Of a stretch of 64,000 bases of DNA, positions 25,701-35,559 are shown one piece after another. The stretch comes from Lumnitzera littorea (lineage: Eukaryota; Streptophyta; Magnoliopsida; Myrtales; Combretaceae). The first letter of the stretch is position 1. Every line of letters begins with the position of its first letter. Below the pieces are notes generated by a model. It ran no database searches. It had not been told where the DNA came from and saw only the letters and a list, made by a program, of their open reading frames with translations. A program made the position numbers and the translations under genes. Location of the stretch: NCBI GenBank assembly GCA_024138015.1, contig JAMXBB010000010.1, positions 14,273,323 to 14,337,322 of the forward strand. Reading direction: 5' to 3'.

Positions 25701-27585
25701 GACTAAAATGAGATATGGAAAAACCACCTTTATGATATCCTGATAATTACTGTATGTTATGATTCAATACTTGCCTTCCTGCATCCATCTAACAGCACAC
25801 CTTCATAGAGCTGTTGGCACACCCTCTCTGTAGAGGACTTGTCAAATGGTTCAACTGCATCTTTTACAATGTAAACATAATTGTGTGGTGGTCTCCGTGT
25901 TCCAGTTTGTGTAATGACTTCTCCATTGAGTGGCTCTGAAGAAAACATTTGTTGAAGATGCACATCTTCATCCTCTTCCAATTCGCTGTCCTCCTCTTCA
26001 TGCATACAATTTTCATCCATGCAGTCACTGGATTCCCTAATACATATAAGCTACAATGGTCATTCAAAACCAACTGATTTTATTCCTGAAGCATATCAGC
26101 AGAAGTTCACATTATTAAACATAAAAGCTTTTACATCAATTGGTTGTGGAAGTAAACTTGGCATAGAATCAAAGCAAGAGATTGAGAGTTGAAATCCATG
26201 CATCCTTATTTTGATATTATCCGATTAAGTAGTTTACATAATGGTTTCAGTCAAAGTTTCAGCCTCTGAGTAATGGTAAATTGAGCTAAACTCAACAGGT
26301 ACTGCATAGAGTTAAAGTAATCAATAATGGCTTTGATAAAAATTTTGTAAAGCTCCAAACAGAAGTTTTTGTATATTTACCAATGCAATTTGACAAAAAT
26401 TACACAAATATCAATTACATAATAAATAAATACACAATTACCATCACTAAATGACATGTCAAAGATGGGATTATCGGTTTTACATGTAAGTCCATTTAGG
26501 AAATGCAACATTCATTGTTTTATGGTGTGTAGCTAAGTCACATTGGTAATATATGATTTCTATGAAAGGACTAGAAAGGCAAGTTGCATTTTCAAGATGC
26601 GACATAACAACATACACAATTTACAAAGTTGCATCTTAAAGATGTGATATCTTTGTAATTTTTAAAGTTGCATCTTAGCATCGATATTTACGGAATTAAT
26701 TTTATGTGATTCATATTCATATAATTTCTTTTTTCAAATCGGTAGATATGTGTTACACCCAAACAAAGTTGGGTAATAAATTGACAACTGCTAACATGAA
26801 ACACATTTAATTTAACAGCAAACAAACATCAAATTACGCAAGACAAATAGGTTGCTAAGGAAAGCACTTCAGTTGTTTTCTTTTCTCACAAAACTCTGAA
26901 AGCAAATAGATCAGTTGGTTGTCGAACTAAACTAGACATAGCATCGAAGCAGGGGATCGAGAGTTGAAATCCATGCATTGTTGTTTTCACCCCATTTGAT
27001 TACATAGTTTACGTGATGCTTCGGTCAAAGTTTCAGCCCACGAATAAGGGAAAATCTAGCTAAACTCAACACATAATGAATATAGCTCCAGGAATCAATA
27101 CCCTAGGATTGGCATTGATAAAAATTTTGTACAGCTCCAAACGAGCAATATTTCAATTCAAAATCGAAATTCGGGCATTAACCGACAACTGCTAACATGA
27201 GACACATTTAATCTAACATCAATCACACATCAAACGCGAGTGATTGGAGGTAGGAGAATTTCATCAAAAATAGTACAAGCCAATTGGCGATTCAAGTCAG
27301 ATTATGACAAATAGGTTTTGTTTTTCTTCTACCGTAAAACTTTGAAAAAGCAAATAGATTAAAAGGAGCAACAAAACCAAGACAAAATGTAGCTTCCTGT
27401 TAACTGGGCCTCTAAAAGAAACCTTTTTCATAACTCCCAACATCTTAGTAAGTGCTGAGACGAATGGAAAACCTTGCAGACCAAACAACTAAACCCAAAC
27501 AAAATTTAGGCAAACGAATGATGGTGATGATGTTCATAACTCACAATTGATGAGACATCTCTTCTCCTAATTGTTCTTGCTCCAT
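22428..27585 (-). CDS. PHLOEM PROTEIN 2-like lectin, complete four-exon gene (right copy)
   Basis: Encodes a PP2-type lectin. Family members are soluble phloem or defence proteins that bind N-acetylglucosamine or high-mannose glycans. Exons, read leftward: 27,545-27,585; 25,775-26,036; 24,099-24,217; 22,428-22,794. Coding length is 789 nt, giving 262 aa with a TAA stop, and every junction keeps frame (phases 2, 0, 2). The start is the first ATG before MEQEQLGEEMSHQ. An acidic segment (about residues 15-54) precedes the PP2 domain, which begins near PHNYVYIVKDA. Diagnostic motifs include RVCQQLYEGVLLDG, YWVDRESNKNCFMVLARDL, DVCWLEINGK, DWNAPVNFKITFPDG and the C-terminal GLVVKGVSFRPKK. There is no signal peptide or membrane segment, as in most of the family. 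Introns 1 and 3 are GT-AG; intron 2 is GC-AG. Frame integrity and splice sites are seen directly, family assignment is by motif recognition, and function is inferred. Subfamily A is likely. Confidence 0.9.
22840..23262. repeat. hAT-like non-autonomous repeat in PP2 intron 3 (candidate)
   Basis: Begins GGTGTAAATGA, continues with many AGCTTGA or GAGCTC-type words, and ends GCTGCACC. This resembles a common class of plant non-autonomous repeats with GTGTAAA termini. No convincing 8-bp target duplication was seen, so the boundaries are approximate. Confidence 0.4.
23305..23546. repeat. Two-unit tandem repeat of about 121 bp in PP2 intron 3
   Basis: Units 23,305-23,424 and 23,425-23,546. Both start TTTAGACAAAG, contain TTGGTAGAGAGCAATAAGTT and GGCTCAGCTCAAT or TGCTCAGCTCAAT, and end ACCTGAATG. 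They are diverged by point changes and small indels. Confidence 0.8.
24099..24217 (-). CDS. PP2-like right copy, exon 3
   Basis: 119 nt between a TTGCAG acceptor and a GTAAGT donor. It encodes MYWVDRESNKNCFMVLARDL followed by GIVHSENKEYWDWYDFKQT, the conserved middle of the PP2 domain. It is in phase with both neighbours. Confidence 0.88.
25769..25774 (-). other. GC-type 5' splice site, right PP2 intron 2
   Basis: Reads AAG/GCAAGT on the minus strand. This is the strong consensus expected for the minority GC-AG introns, and only this junction keeps the protein in frame with exon 3. The left copy has the same GC donor at 1,636-1,641. Confidence 0.75.
25775..26036 (-). CDS. PP2-like right copy, exon 2 with acidic segment
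   Basis: 262 nt. The acceptor is TATTAG followed by GGAATCC; the donor is AAG followed by GCAAGT (25,769-25,774), a GC donor. It encodes an acidic stretch containing EEEDSELEEDEDVH, then the start of the lectin domain (PPHNYVYIVKDAVEPFDKSS) up to LLDGCRK. The left copy lacks 38 codons of the acidic part. Confidence 0.85.
26130..27240. repeat. Internal direct duplication in right PP2 intron 1
   Basis: Same two-unit arrangement as in the left copy (about 26,130-26,850 and 26,925-27,240). It must therefore predate the gene duplication. Confidence 0.6.
27545..27585 (-). CDS. PP2-like right copy, exon 1
   Basis: A 41-nt coding exon from ATG, encoding MEQEQLGEEMSHQ plus two bases. It ends at a GTGAGT donor (27,539-27,544). 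It is too short to stand out as an ORF; it was found because it joins exon 2 in phase and because the same exon occurs at 3,274-3,314. Confidence 0.8.
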
Positions 27586-29676
27586 TTCGTTTGGCAATCT
27601 ATGTCACTGTGTGGAAGGGGGAAATAGGGGGTTTTGATAATGTTTCTTCATGATACGTCCTATAGATTGACTTTAAAGAAGTCAACTTTAGTCAATAAAA
27701 ATCTATGTCACGTTACGGCCCCTGTGATATATAATTTTCCATAAGATTCCGGCACATGAAATCATTCGCCAATCATAAACAACAACGTATATTAAAATTT
27801 TATTAGGAGTAACATTTCACAAATGACACATGAGATATATAATGCCTACTGAATATTTCATCAATGCCTAAGTATAGCTTTTCTCTTTATAAACACTATC
27901 TATCTTAACTCCGTTTGTTTTATTTTTTTTGTTTTTCATGGTATGTATTTGATGTACACTTAAATCTTACTTGTTTAGAATAAAATATTAAAATGATAAA
28001 AATAGAATTTTATATGTACTTCTTTTTTAAAATTAATTATGTAACAAATTCTAATAAAGTTAAATTTAACTACCTTTTATATTATTCATATTTATAAAAG
28101 TATTAATTAAAATAATTTCCTATAAAATATATATGTTTTAATTTTTTTAAAAATACATAAAATTTCATTTCTTAATTCTAATACTCCAATTACTACTTTA
28201 ATTATAATTATAAAATAAGTAAATATTAAGTTTTAAATAAATATAGATCAAACACTAAATATATGTAAATAAGATACGATTAAAAAAAAAATTCAAATAG
28301 ACCTAGGCTGGTACTTGGCTTTTTAATTTTTTTTGTTGCCCTTATCTTTACATTTTCAGTCGCCTTCTTTGAATCTCGGCCAAATATTTGGGCGTTCGCC
28401 GACTTTGGCCATTTGTCCTTGCAAGCCTTTTTTTCTCATAATAAACAAAAAAAATTATTATAATATGTAGTAATAATAAAATAATTCTTCATACTTTAAT
28501 AGTATTTAAAAAAATATTTTATTTATTGGATTGAAAAGTGATAATAACATAAAATATATAGAAAATTTGAGGAAATGGAGTCATCTGAAATTGAAAAGTT
28601 TTTATGAATAAACTTTTAACTGGAAAAAGGATTTAAAGAAAAGAAAAAAATGATAAATATACATAATAAATAAAAATTTTACACGGATTAGATATAGATA
28701 AATATTGATATATCTAGAAAATTGGATAGATGGAAATTAGCAAAAATATGCAAAATTTTGAAGGAACTACAAGGAGTTTGTGCTTTGATTATTACAAAGA
28801 GAAATGAGAAAAATTAAAGAGAAGTGAATAGATTAGAGGTTTCATCAATAAGAGAATACAATAGAAAACAGGGGTGTGAGAGATGATATATTTTCTTTTT
28901 TATATTTGGTTAATATAAATGGGAGAAATTGAAGGAAAAATAACATTATTCATTGCAAAATTTATCTTTATATATTATATTGTATATGTTATATATAAAG
29001 GAGAAGACACCTTTTTGATGTCTTACATATTTTAAAATAACAAAAGACTAAAATCTTTTTTTTATTAATTACCATATTGCTTATTATAAAAGATAAGACA
29101 GTTAATAAGATTATTTAACTAAATTCTTTTATGAAATATGGTATAATCTAAAATCCTATAAGGATATGGAAGTTACGAATTTGGCCAGAAAACTTTCTCA
29201 AGTAGCAGAATGATATACATTAAACAATTTTAAATTTTTTTATTTTTAAGTAGTATATAACGTAAAGATGTCCCTCTACTGTATCTATCCAATCAAGAAC
29301 AAAAGGTATTGTTCCCAGTTTAAAAATATAAAAGTTTGATGAAGTACAGAGGTAAAGTTCCTTAATTCTTATTTTTGGAGGTTGGCATGGTAATTTCATG
29401 CATGACTCATAAATCTAAATAGCACCTGATACAATTATAAAAGAGTTTATGTTGTGTGAATTTAGACAAAATATGGTACGATTGTAGAAGTGTTTATGTA
29501 TAGAAAAAGCTAAAACAAGATATAAATATGCTAGACTCGTTTAAATATAACAAAATTCACCACAAACCTGTTTAAACACTCATTTATTAAACAAGTCTCA
29601 TAAATATATCATCAATTCCATCCATGAACTTGTTTAATTTTGAAATAATCAATATTTTGAAAATTAAAAAAGCATT
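27586..29676. other. Right PP2 promoter and AT-rich intergenic DNA
   Basis: Putative promoter with W-boxes, then AT-rich DNA. The part to about 28,740 is paralogous to the left copy; the rest is low-complexity, with no gene recognised. Confidence 0.6.
27667..27695 (-). promoter_or_regulatory. W-box cluster upstream of right PP2 gene
   Basis: Three TTGACT hexamers within 30 bp, about 80-110 bp upstream of the ATG: 27,667-27,672 (plus strand), 27,680-27,685 and 27,690-27,695 (minus strand). TTGAC(C/T) is the known WRKY-binding core. WRKY control is inferred only. The left gene keeps two of the three sites. Confidence 0.4.
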
Positions 29677-31670
29677 CGTAGCACCCTAAAACCTAAGACA
29701 CCACAGATCACTATATATCTTTAATCCTCTAATGACACGTCAAATGTACAATCAACTAAAATCTCCAAAATACTCTCTCCAAATATCCTTATAAATTTAA
29801 TTATTCAAACTAAGTCAAAATAATCTCCAAATAAAAACAATTGATTCTTAAACCATAGTTGGTAACCGACTAAGATTAAGACATCTTAACTTTCAGTCTC
29901 TACAGTTCCTCTTTGAAAACATACACAACGTGGCTCTTCCCATCCCGAAAGCAATAATAAGTATCTTCATAAATATCATTTTGATTTGCAACTATGAAAA
30001 TAAAAGAATGAGTTGAAACTTAGCATGTAACACACAATCACATGCACGTAAGCAATCATATACAATATAAACACATGCATTTAAATGCAAACAGGTAAAG
30101 CATACACATTATTTTAATTATCTTTAAATTAACCAAACACACATTTCACAATAAACGTCCTCATAAACCCATCACAACATAAATCGACTCAACATCTTAG
30201 CAATGGGCATACCTCTCTAAGCCCCTTTACAATCTTACGTGGGTGTGCCACTTTGGGCCCAATCTACAGTAACCTAACATTGGGCATGCCACTACAAGCC
30301 TCATCTAAACAATCTAAATTTACTCCAAATCATTTCCAAGCGAGAATCCGTTAAGGAAAACACGTCGCAAGGATCATTGGGATCGTTCCTTAAGGTTTTG
30401 TCACTTCGAGCCCCTAGGCTAAGCTACACACAGGCATTAAGCAATAATTAAGCCAAATAAGTTATTAGTCTATTTGATATTTGTACAACTATATAAGCTA
30501 GCCTAACAAGCACAAGCAACAGATAATGTCACATACTTAGAGTTTAAGTGAAGAACTTAACTAACTCTAGAATAGAAGAGTAATCTCTAATAGAAAGACG
30601 AACTAAAGTTGCTTTACAAACAATGTATAACTTATTTTAGTCTTCTTAAAGGTTTTAAACTAGAACCCTAGGCCGATTTAGACTAAACTCAAGTTAAGAA
30701 AACAGAATAAAGCAATGGAAAGGACCATGGTTAGGGTTCACGCTTGTAGACCCAGACAAGAACCAACGGTTTAGATCATGTCATTCACCACAGTCGTGTA
30801 CCTTGGTTGTATTCCTCTTTAAAACACCACAATCTTGAATCATAACCGTATACTTATCTGCAATCCACTTATCCTAGATTTCCCAAATTTCTCGTGTTTA
30901 AAAAATTTACAAGGGGTACACAGTCTAGGACTACAATCGTGGTTCTTAGGCGTATTCATGCCCTTCCATGTTTCTTTCTTCTTTTCTCTAAAAACATCAC
31001 TCCTTAACCCTAAATTCAACCTCCAAACAAATCCATAACCTACAACACCATCAGTTAATCTTCCAAAAAAAAATTTCTCACCTCTATAACTTCTCATAAC
31101 CATCAAAATCATAAATTTACAAAAAGATTAAGATTGTGAGAGAAAGAAGACATTCCCTTACGTTGTTGAACCCTAGAGAGAGAAAGAGAGTTCCTCAGCA
31201 ATCCTTTTCCAAAATCAACTATCCACACCTATAAGAACAACGCCAGTTTTCATATTTAATCCTATTCTTCACAATAATCTTAAATCTCTTACCGTTAAGA
31301 GAAACTAAGGTTGTGCCTAGTCTTATGCAATAACCCTACTACAAAAGCTTCTTTCTTACACTAACGAAAACAAAACAACAATCAATACTATGATCTAATG
31401 AATCCTTAGCGATTCTTGTCTTACCATTAGGGTTTGCATCATTCATTGTGATAAAGCCTTACTCTGTAACACAATGGAGGCTTTTGTGAGTCTTTGGGAA
31501 TGGAAGGGGGGGTGTTTTGTTGCAAACCTAGGTTAGGATCTTTCCAATATTCCCAACATACCCTTGCCTCTTTTATTATTTATTTATCTCCAAATAACAA
31601 TAAAACACCATTTTTCCTATTATTCCTTAATATAATTTCCTTTGTATTTTATTTTTGCCTAGGTGTTATA
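29677..31670 (+). mobile_element. Solo LTR (TGTAGCACCC/GGTGTTACA type)
   Basis: A 1,994-bp block that begins CGTAGCACCCTAAAACC (ancestrally TG) and ends AGGTGTTATA (ancestrally CA). It has inverted-repeat-like termini and flanking pentamers GCATT (29,672-29,676) and GTATT (31,671-31,675), which differ by one C-to-T change. Inside are repeated GGGCATGCC-like words (30,206-30,300) and no transposon domains. Interpreted as an old solo LTR. Confidence 0.68.
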
Positions 31671-34079
31671 GTATTATTTTCTCTTTTTCCATAAATATGT
31701 GAAGAATGATTGTACAAGTACAAGTTCAAATTCAAATATTGGTACTAGTAAGTCAAGAGCTTAGAATTTTATTAATGATGAATGGATAGACAACTTATAA
31801 GAAACGAGGGCTGTAAATGAGTTAAGTCAAACTAAGCTTTTGAAGGCTTAGCCTTAGCTTATTTAAAACATTTTTGGCTTAAGTCGAGCTAAGCTTTCAC
31901 CAAACTTGAAAATTACAAATTTGAGCTTGAACTCATTAAGGAATCCAAAACTCAAGCTTGACTCATTTAGATAAATAAGATTAAACGAACCCAAGTTAAA
32001 GCTTGAGATTAAATTAAAGCTAAAATTAATTCAAATTTTTTATAATATGCCTTTTATAATAATCTTTTAATTATGTTATTCTCATAATTATTTTTTTTTT
32101 CATGCAACGCAATTTTTAACATAATATATTGGCTTGCAATCTTGTCCATGAGCTACTCATAAACTTGTTTACGAGTAGACTCATTAACACTATAAATGAG
32201 CTTGCTCATAAGCCGGCTCCCGAGCTTAAATATATGTTCGAGCTCGGATCATTTATATAGCAAGCTTTATTTTAAGCTTAAGCTCGATTGAGCTCTTACT
32301 CAAGCCTATAAAAAACTTTGCCTTTTACAAATATATATATATATATATATATACACTAAATTTAAATTTTTTTCATTTGTTATGATGTTTATAATCTTTA
32401 TTTATCTATGATTTTCGATCCTTTAAAGCCATGCAAACATTTAAAAGTGATAATAAATTTAAATTAGAGCTATATCATTTGTATGAGGAGTAGCGTATGA
32501 TGATTGAATCGAGTAGTTTGAGTTATAGGAATAATAATCAATTTCAATATCCTTAAGTTATAAAAGTGGCATGTGATATCTTAAGTGTATTGATATTTAT
32601 CATAGATTCAAAATCCATATTCATCCGTAGTCAAATTCTTGATCAACACAACAGCTCATTGAAGTTACAAACTATGGAGTCTTTTATGTATAAAGGATTG
32701 GTTTTTATGGAGAATGCAAGAAACTATATTATTTTTATAAATATTTTGATATCAATTATTTTTATTTAATACAATGTTTTTGTATTTCTACTATCTCTTC
32801 AAGAAAATTATCACTAATTGTGATATACCATTGCGACATGGTTCAACTTAATATTAAGATGTTAGTCGATGAATGTTTGGATTTGTTATATTGTATTAAA
32901 CTTTTGTTAGGTTGCAATTTTATGTATAAGTGTTAAGACTATATCATTTTCATTTGCAAAATCTTAATTTTATGGTCATTTTCCCTATGAATTTATAATT
33001 ATCTTGTATATTTAGTTATAACTTTTCAATCGATAAATGGGTTCAATTTGATGATGAAGCAAGTTAATTAAACGGGTGAAGTTACTTGTTCATGTTTTCA
33101 TAAACAATTGATAAAATGGATCGAATCACGAGTTAAGGTTACATAACACATTAACACAAATTATCAACCCTAATTAAAGGAAAGTGAAGCCATGTCTACT
33201 ATGTTTTTAGATGGCCACACTTATTTTTGTGTTTTTATAAAACTTTAAAACTAAATTAAATATATTGAGCCGAATAGTTATGTTTTTCTTTAATAACAGA
33301 GATACATGATTTCTTAAAAAGTTGAAAAGCACTAAGCAGGAACTACATAAATAAGAATAGTATAGGGTAAGGTTTTGGGTTTTAATTTTTTTAATACTAT
33401 TCAAGGTTTGCCTTTTTTTTTTTTTGAATTTTTTATTTAATAAATCTTTTTATAAAATATAACTGTTTTGTTTTTATTGTTCAATTGGAACAAAACGATA
33501 GAATATGTCACACTAGCAACAAATTGCATGTTATGACTTGATTTTTTTTTTAAACGTATTACTAGTTATAACTTGAGGGAAGAGGAATTTAAACATAATC
33601 CGTCCTATAGAGAGGTTAGTGTTCACGCTACTAGATTATAAAGACCTTAGCAAGACTTAATTATTAGTACTTGATTGTTTTATTTTTAAAGTTTTGGACT
33701 TAATTATTAAAATTGGGAATTAATTTGGATATGATTATGGAAGCTTAAAGGTTAGAGGATTAATAGTGTATCTTTCCAAAAGCAAAATATAAAAGCTATA
33801 TTATGACACGTTTTAAAAATGACAAACTTTAAAGAAATGAGAAGAGGACAGGTTCTTGTCGGAAAATTCTTTGGTTCTATTTACACATCGTGGAGAATTT
33901 CCTTTTTGTAAAAATCTATTTTATGCGTTGTTAAATTAGTATTCTATTTTGTATCAATATAATGAAGAGCATAATACAAAGAAATTTATATCTGAAATTT
34001 CAGCAAAACTTGAATAAGAATCTTCGCAACACACCTTAAAAATGGGAGATTACAATCATCTATATTGTTTGAACCCTAG
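31671..34079. other. AT-rich intergenic DNA with hAT-like repeat and AT microsatellite
   Basis: No protein-coding gene recognised. It contains the GAGCTTAAGCT-rich repeat at 31,806-32,328 and an (AT)n run at about 32,330-32,352. Confidence 0.5.
31806..32328. repeat. GAGCTTAAGCT-rich non-autonomous hAT-like repeat (candidate)
   Basis: Starts GAGGGCTGTAAATGAG and ends CCTTTTAC before an (AT)n run. It is filled with AGCTTGA, GAGCTCG and AAGCTTAAGC words. It resembles a common class of plant non-coding elements with GTGTAAA...TTTACAC termini. Ends are approximate. Confidence 0.45.
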
Positions 34080-34959
34080 TGATGTGTTGATCACTGAGAG
34101 GTAATGGTTTAGTGGTCCGATCACTATGTATGGTGATAGATCTATAAGAAAACCCTTTGTGGCTAAGTCGGTGAAAACCCTCCAATGCTTAAGTTAGCAA
34201 AAGAAGGAAAAGAGGGAGTCTAGTGAGTCCAAAAGGAGTAAGGCAAAGGTTTTAAGAGTTGAAACCCTAGCATTTGTGGCTCCATAGCCTATTTATAAAG
34301 CATAGAGTTTACATGTCTAGTACACATGATAGGTCAAAATTTGCTCATATGTGGTTGGAGTAAGGAAAGCGTAAGTAGTACAAGAGAGGATAGGGCTACC
34401 CTGCTAGTTGGTGATCCTTAGGAAAAGTAGCTATCACATCTACAATGTAGGGAATCGTCACAATTAGGGAGGCTAGGTACATAGGTCTATTTATAGATAT
34501 CAAACAGCATTTAATGAGAGAGAGAGAGCAACAAAGGCACTGAAGTCTCCTAGCCATGCCTCGAGCATCTAGTATGTGTTCTGAGGGTCAAGGTTAAAGC
34601 GGTACATCAAGCATAGATCTGGCTGACCCTAAAGGTCAAGGCCACGGAGGATGCTAACTAAAGTCTCGAAAGACTCTAGGAGGTCAGTCTAAAAAGGTGC
34701 TCAAGGTAAGCTTGAGTAGGCCGTTCTGATGCTATGTAGGTTGAACTAAACGCTTCATTGAGCAGGGTTTGAGGAGGTGTGCTCAAGGGGACCTAAACAG
34801 ATTATTTGACTTGGGTTAGACTGACCCTACAAGGGGACAAGCCAATCAAGCTGCTGCAAGGGGCTGAACTATTGACTTAGAGTAGTGCTTAAGGAATACT
34901 CGAGCATGTATAGACACTTGGGCCTGGGCCTTTAAAGCTCCTAAAATGGCCTATCAACA
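34080..34959 (-). repeat. 3' LTR of Tat-type element
   Basis: In element orientation it starts TGTTGATAGGCC and ends GATCAACACATCA. The purine tract GGAAGTTGGGGG (about 34,960-34,971) immediately precedes it. The first 100 bp on the plus strand match 51,494-51,605. A GA-rich microsatellite lies near 34,517-34,530. Confidence 0.75.
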
Positions 34960-34971
34960 CCCCCAACTTCC
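34960..34971 (-). other. Polypurine tract of Tat-type element
   Basis: GGAAGTTGGGGG on the minus strand directly abuts the TG start of the 3' LTR. It is the expected plus-strand primer. Confidence 0.6.
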
Positions 34972-35559
34972 TTGCTCTCATGGGCATCGAGACGGTGAGG
35001 AGAGTATACAATTTCAAGCTCTAAAGGCCAAGGCTCGAGCTACAACAAAATGATTCTAAGGAGGCAAGTGACAGACCTAGGCTTGTTGTTTAAGGATACG
35101 ATACTGTCAAGCACTTATACGTGTGACATGACAGTTTATTTGACCTATATGACCTTTGGGATGTTCAAGGCTCAATGAAGGCACTTCAAATGGTGTGCAC
35201 TAGTTTAGAAGCACACATGAGGTCTACATTGGAGATCCATATACTGGTCAAATATACGCTATTGGGTACAAAGTGATGATACATAGACAACTAAGGTTGG
35301 AATTCCCATTTAGGTGGGAAGTGATGATTCGTATGCCCCTTCTTCATCTATACAAAGGCCTAAGGGAAGGCTCATTTCTTCACCTTTACTTTCTTCCTTA
35401 CTGAAAATCTGCCAAATTCTCTATAGAAATCTCCCTACTTTCTTTAAACACCAAACACATCTAAAACTCCTTCAACTCACTTTTTGAAGTGAAACTATTG
35501 CTGACTAAAGTGCCTTAGGGTTCCAAGGTAATCTTTCGACCTTTTAAAGAGATCTCTGC

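Larger units (their letters stand above)
24068..28740. repeat. Segmental duplication block, right copy
   Basis: Partner of 1-4,670, in the same orientation about 24 kb away. The intervening DNA is almost entirely transposon-derived, so the original spacing was probably only a few kilobases. Confidence 0.8.
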
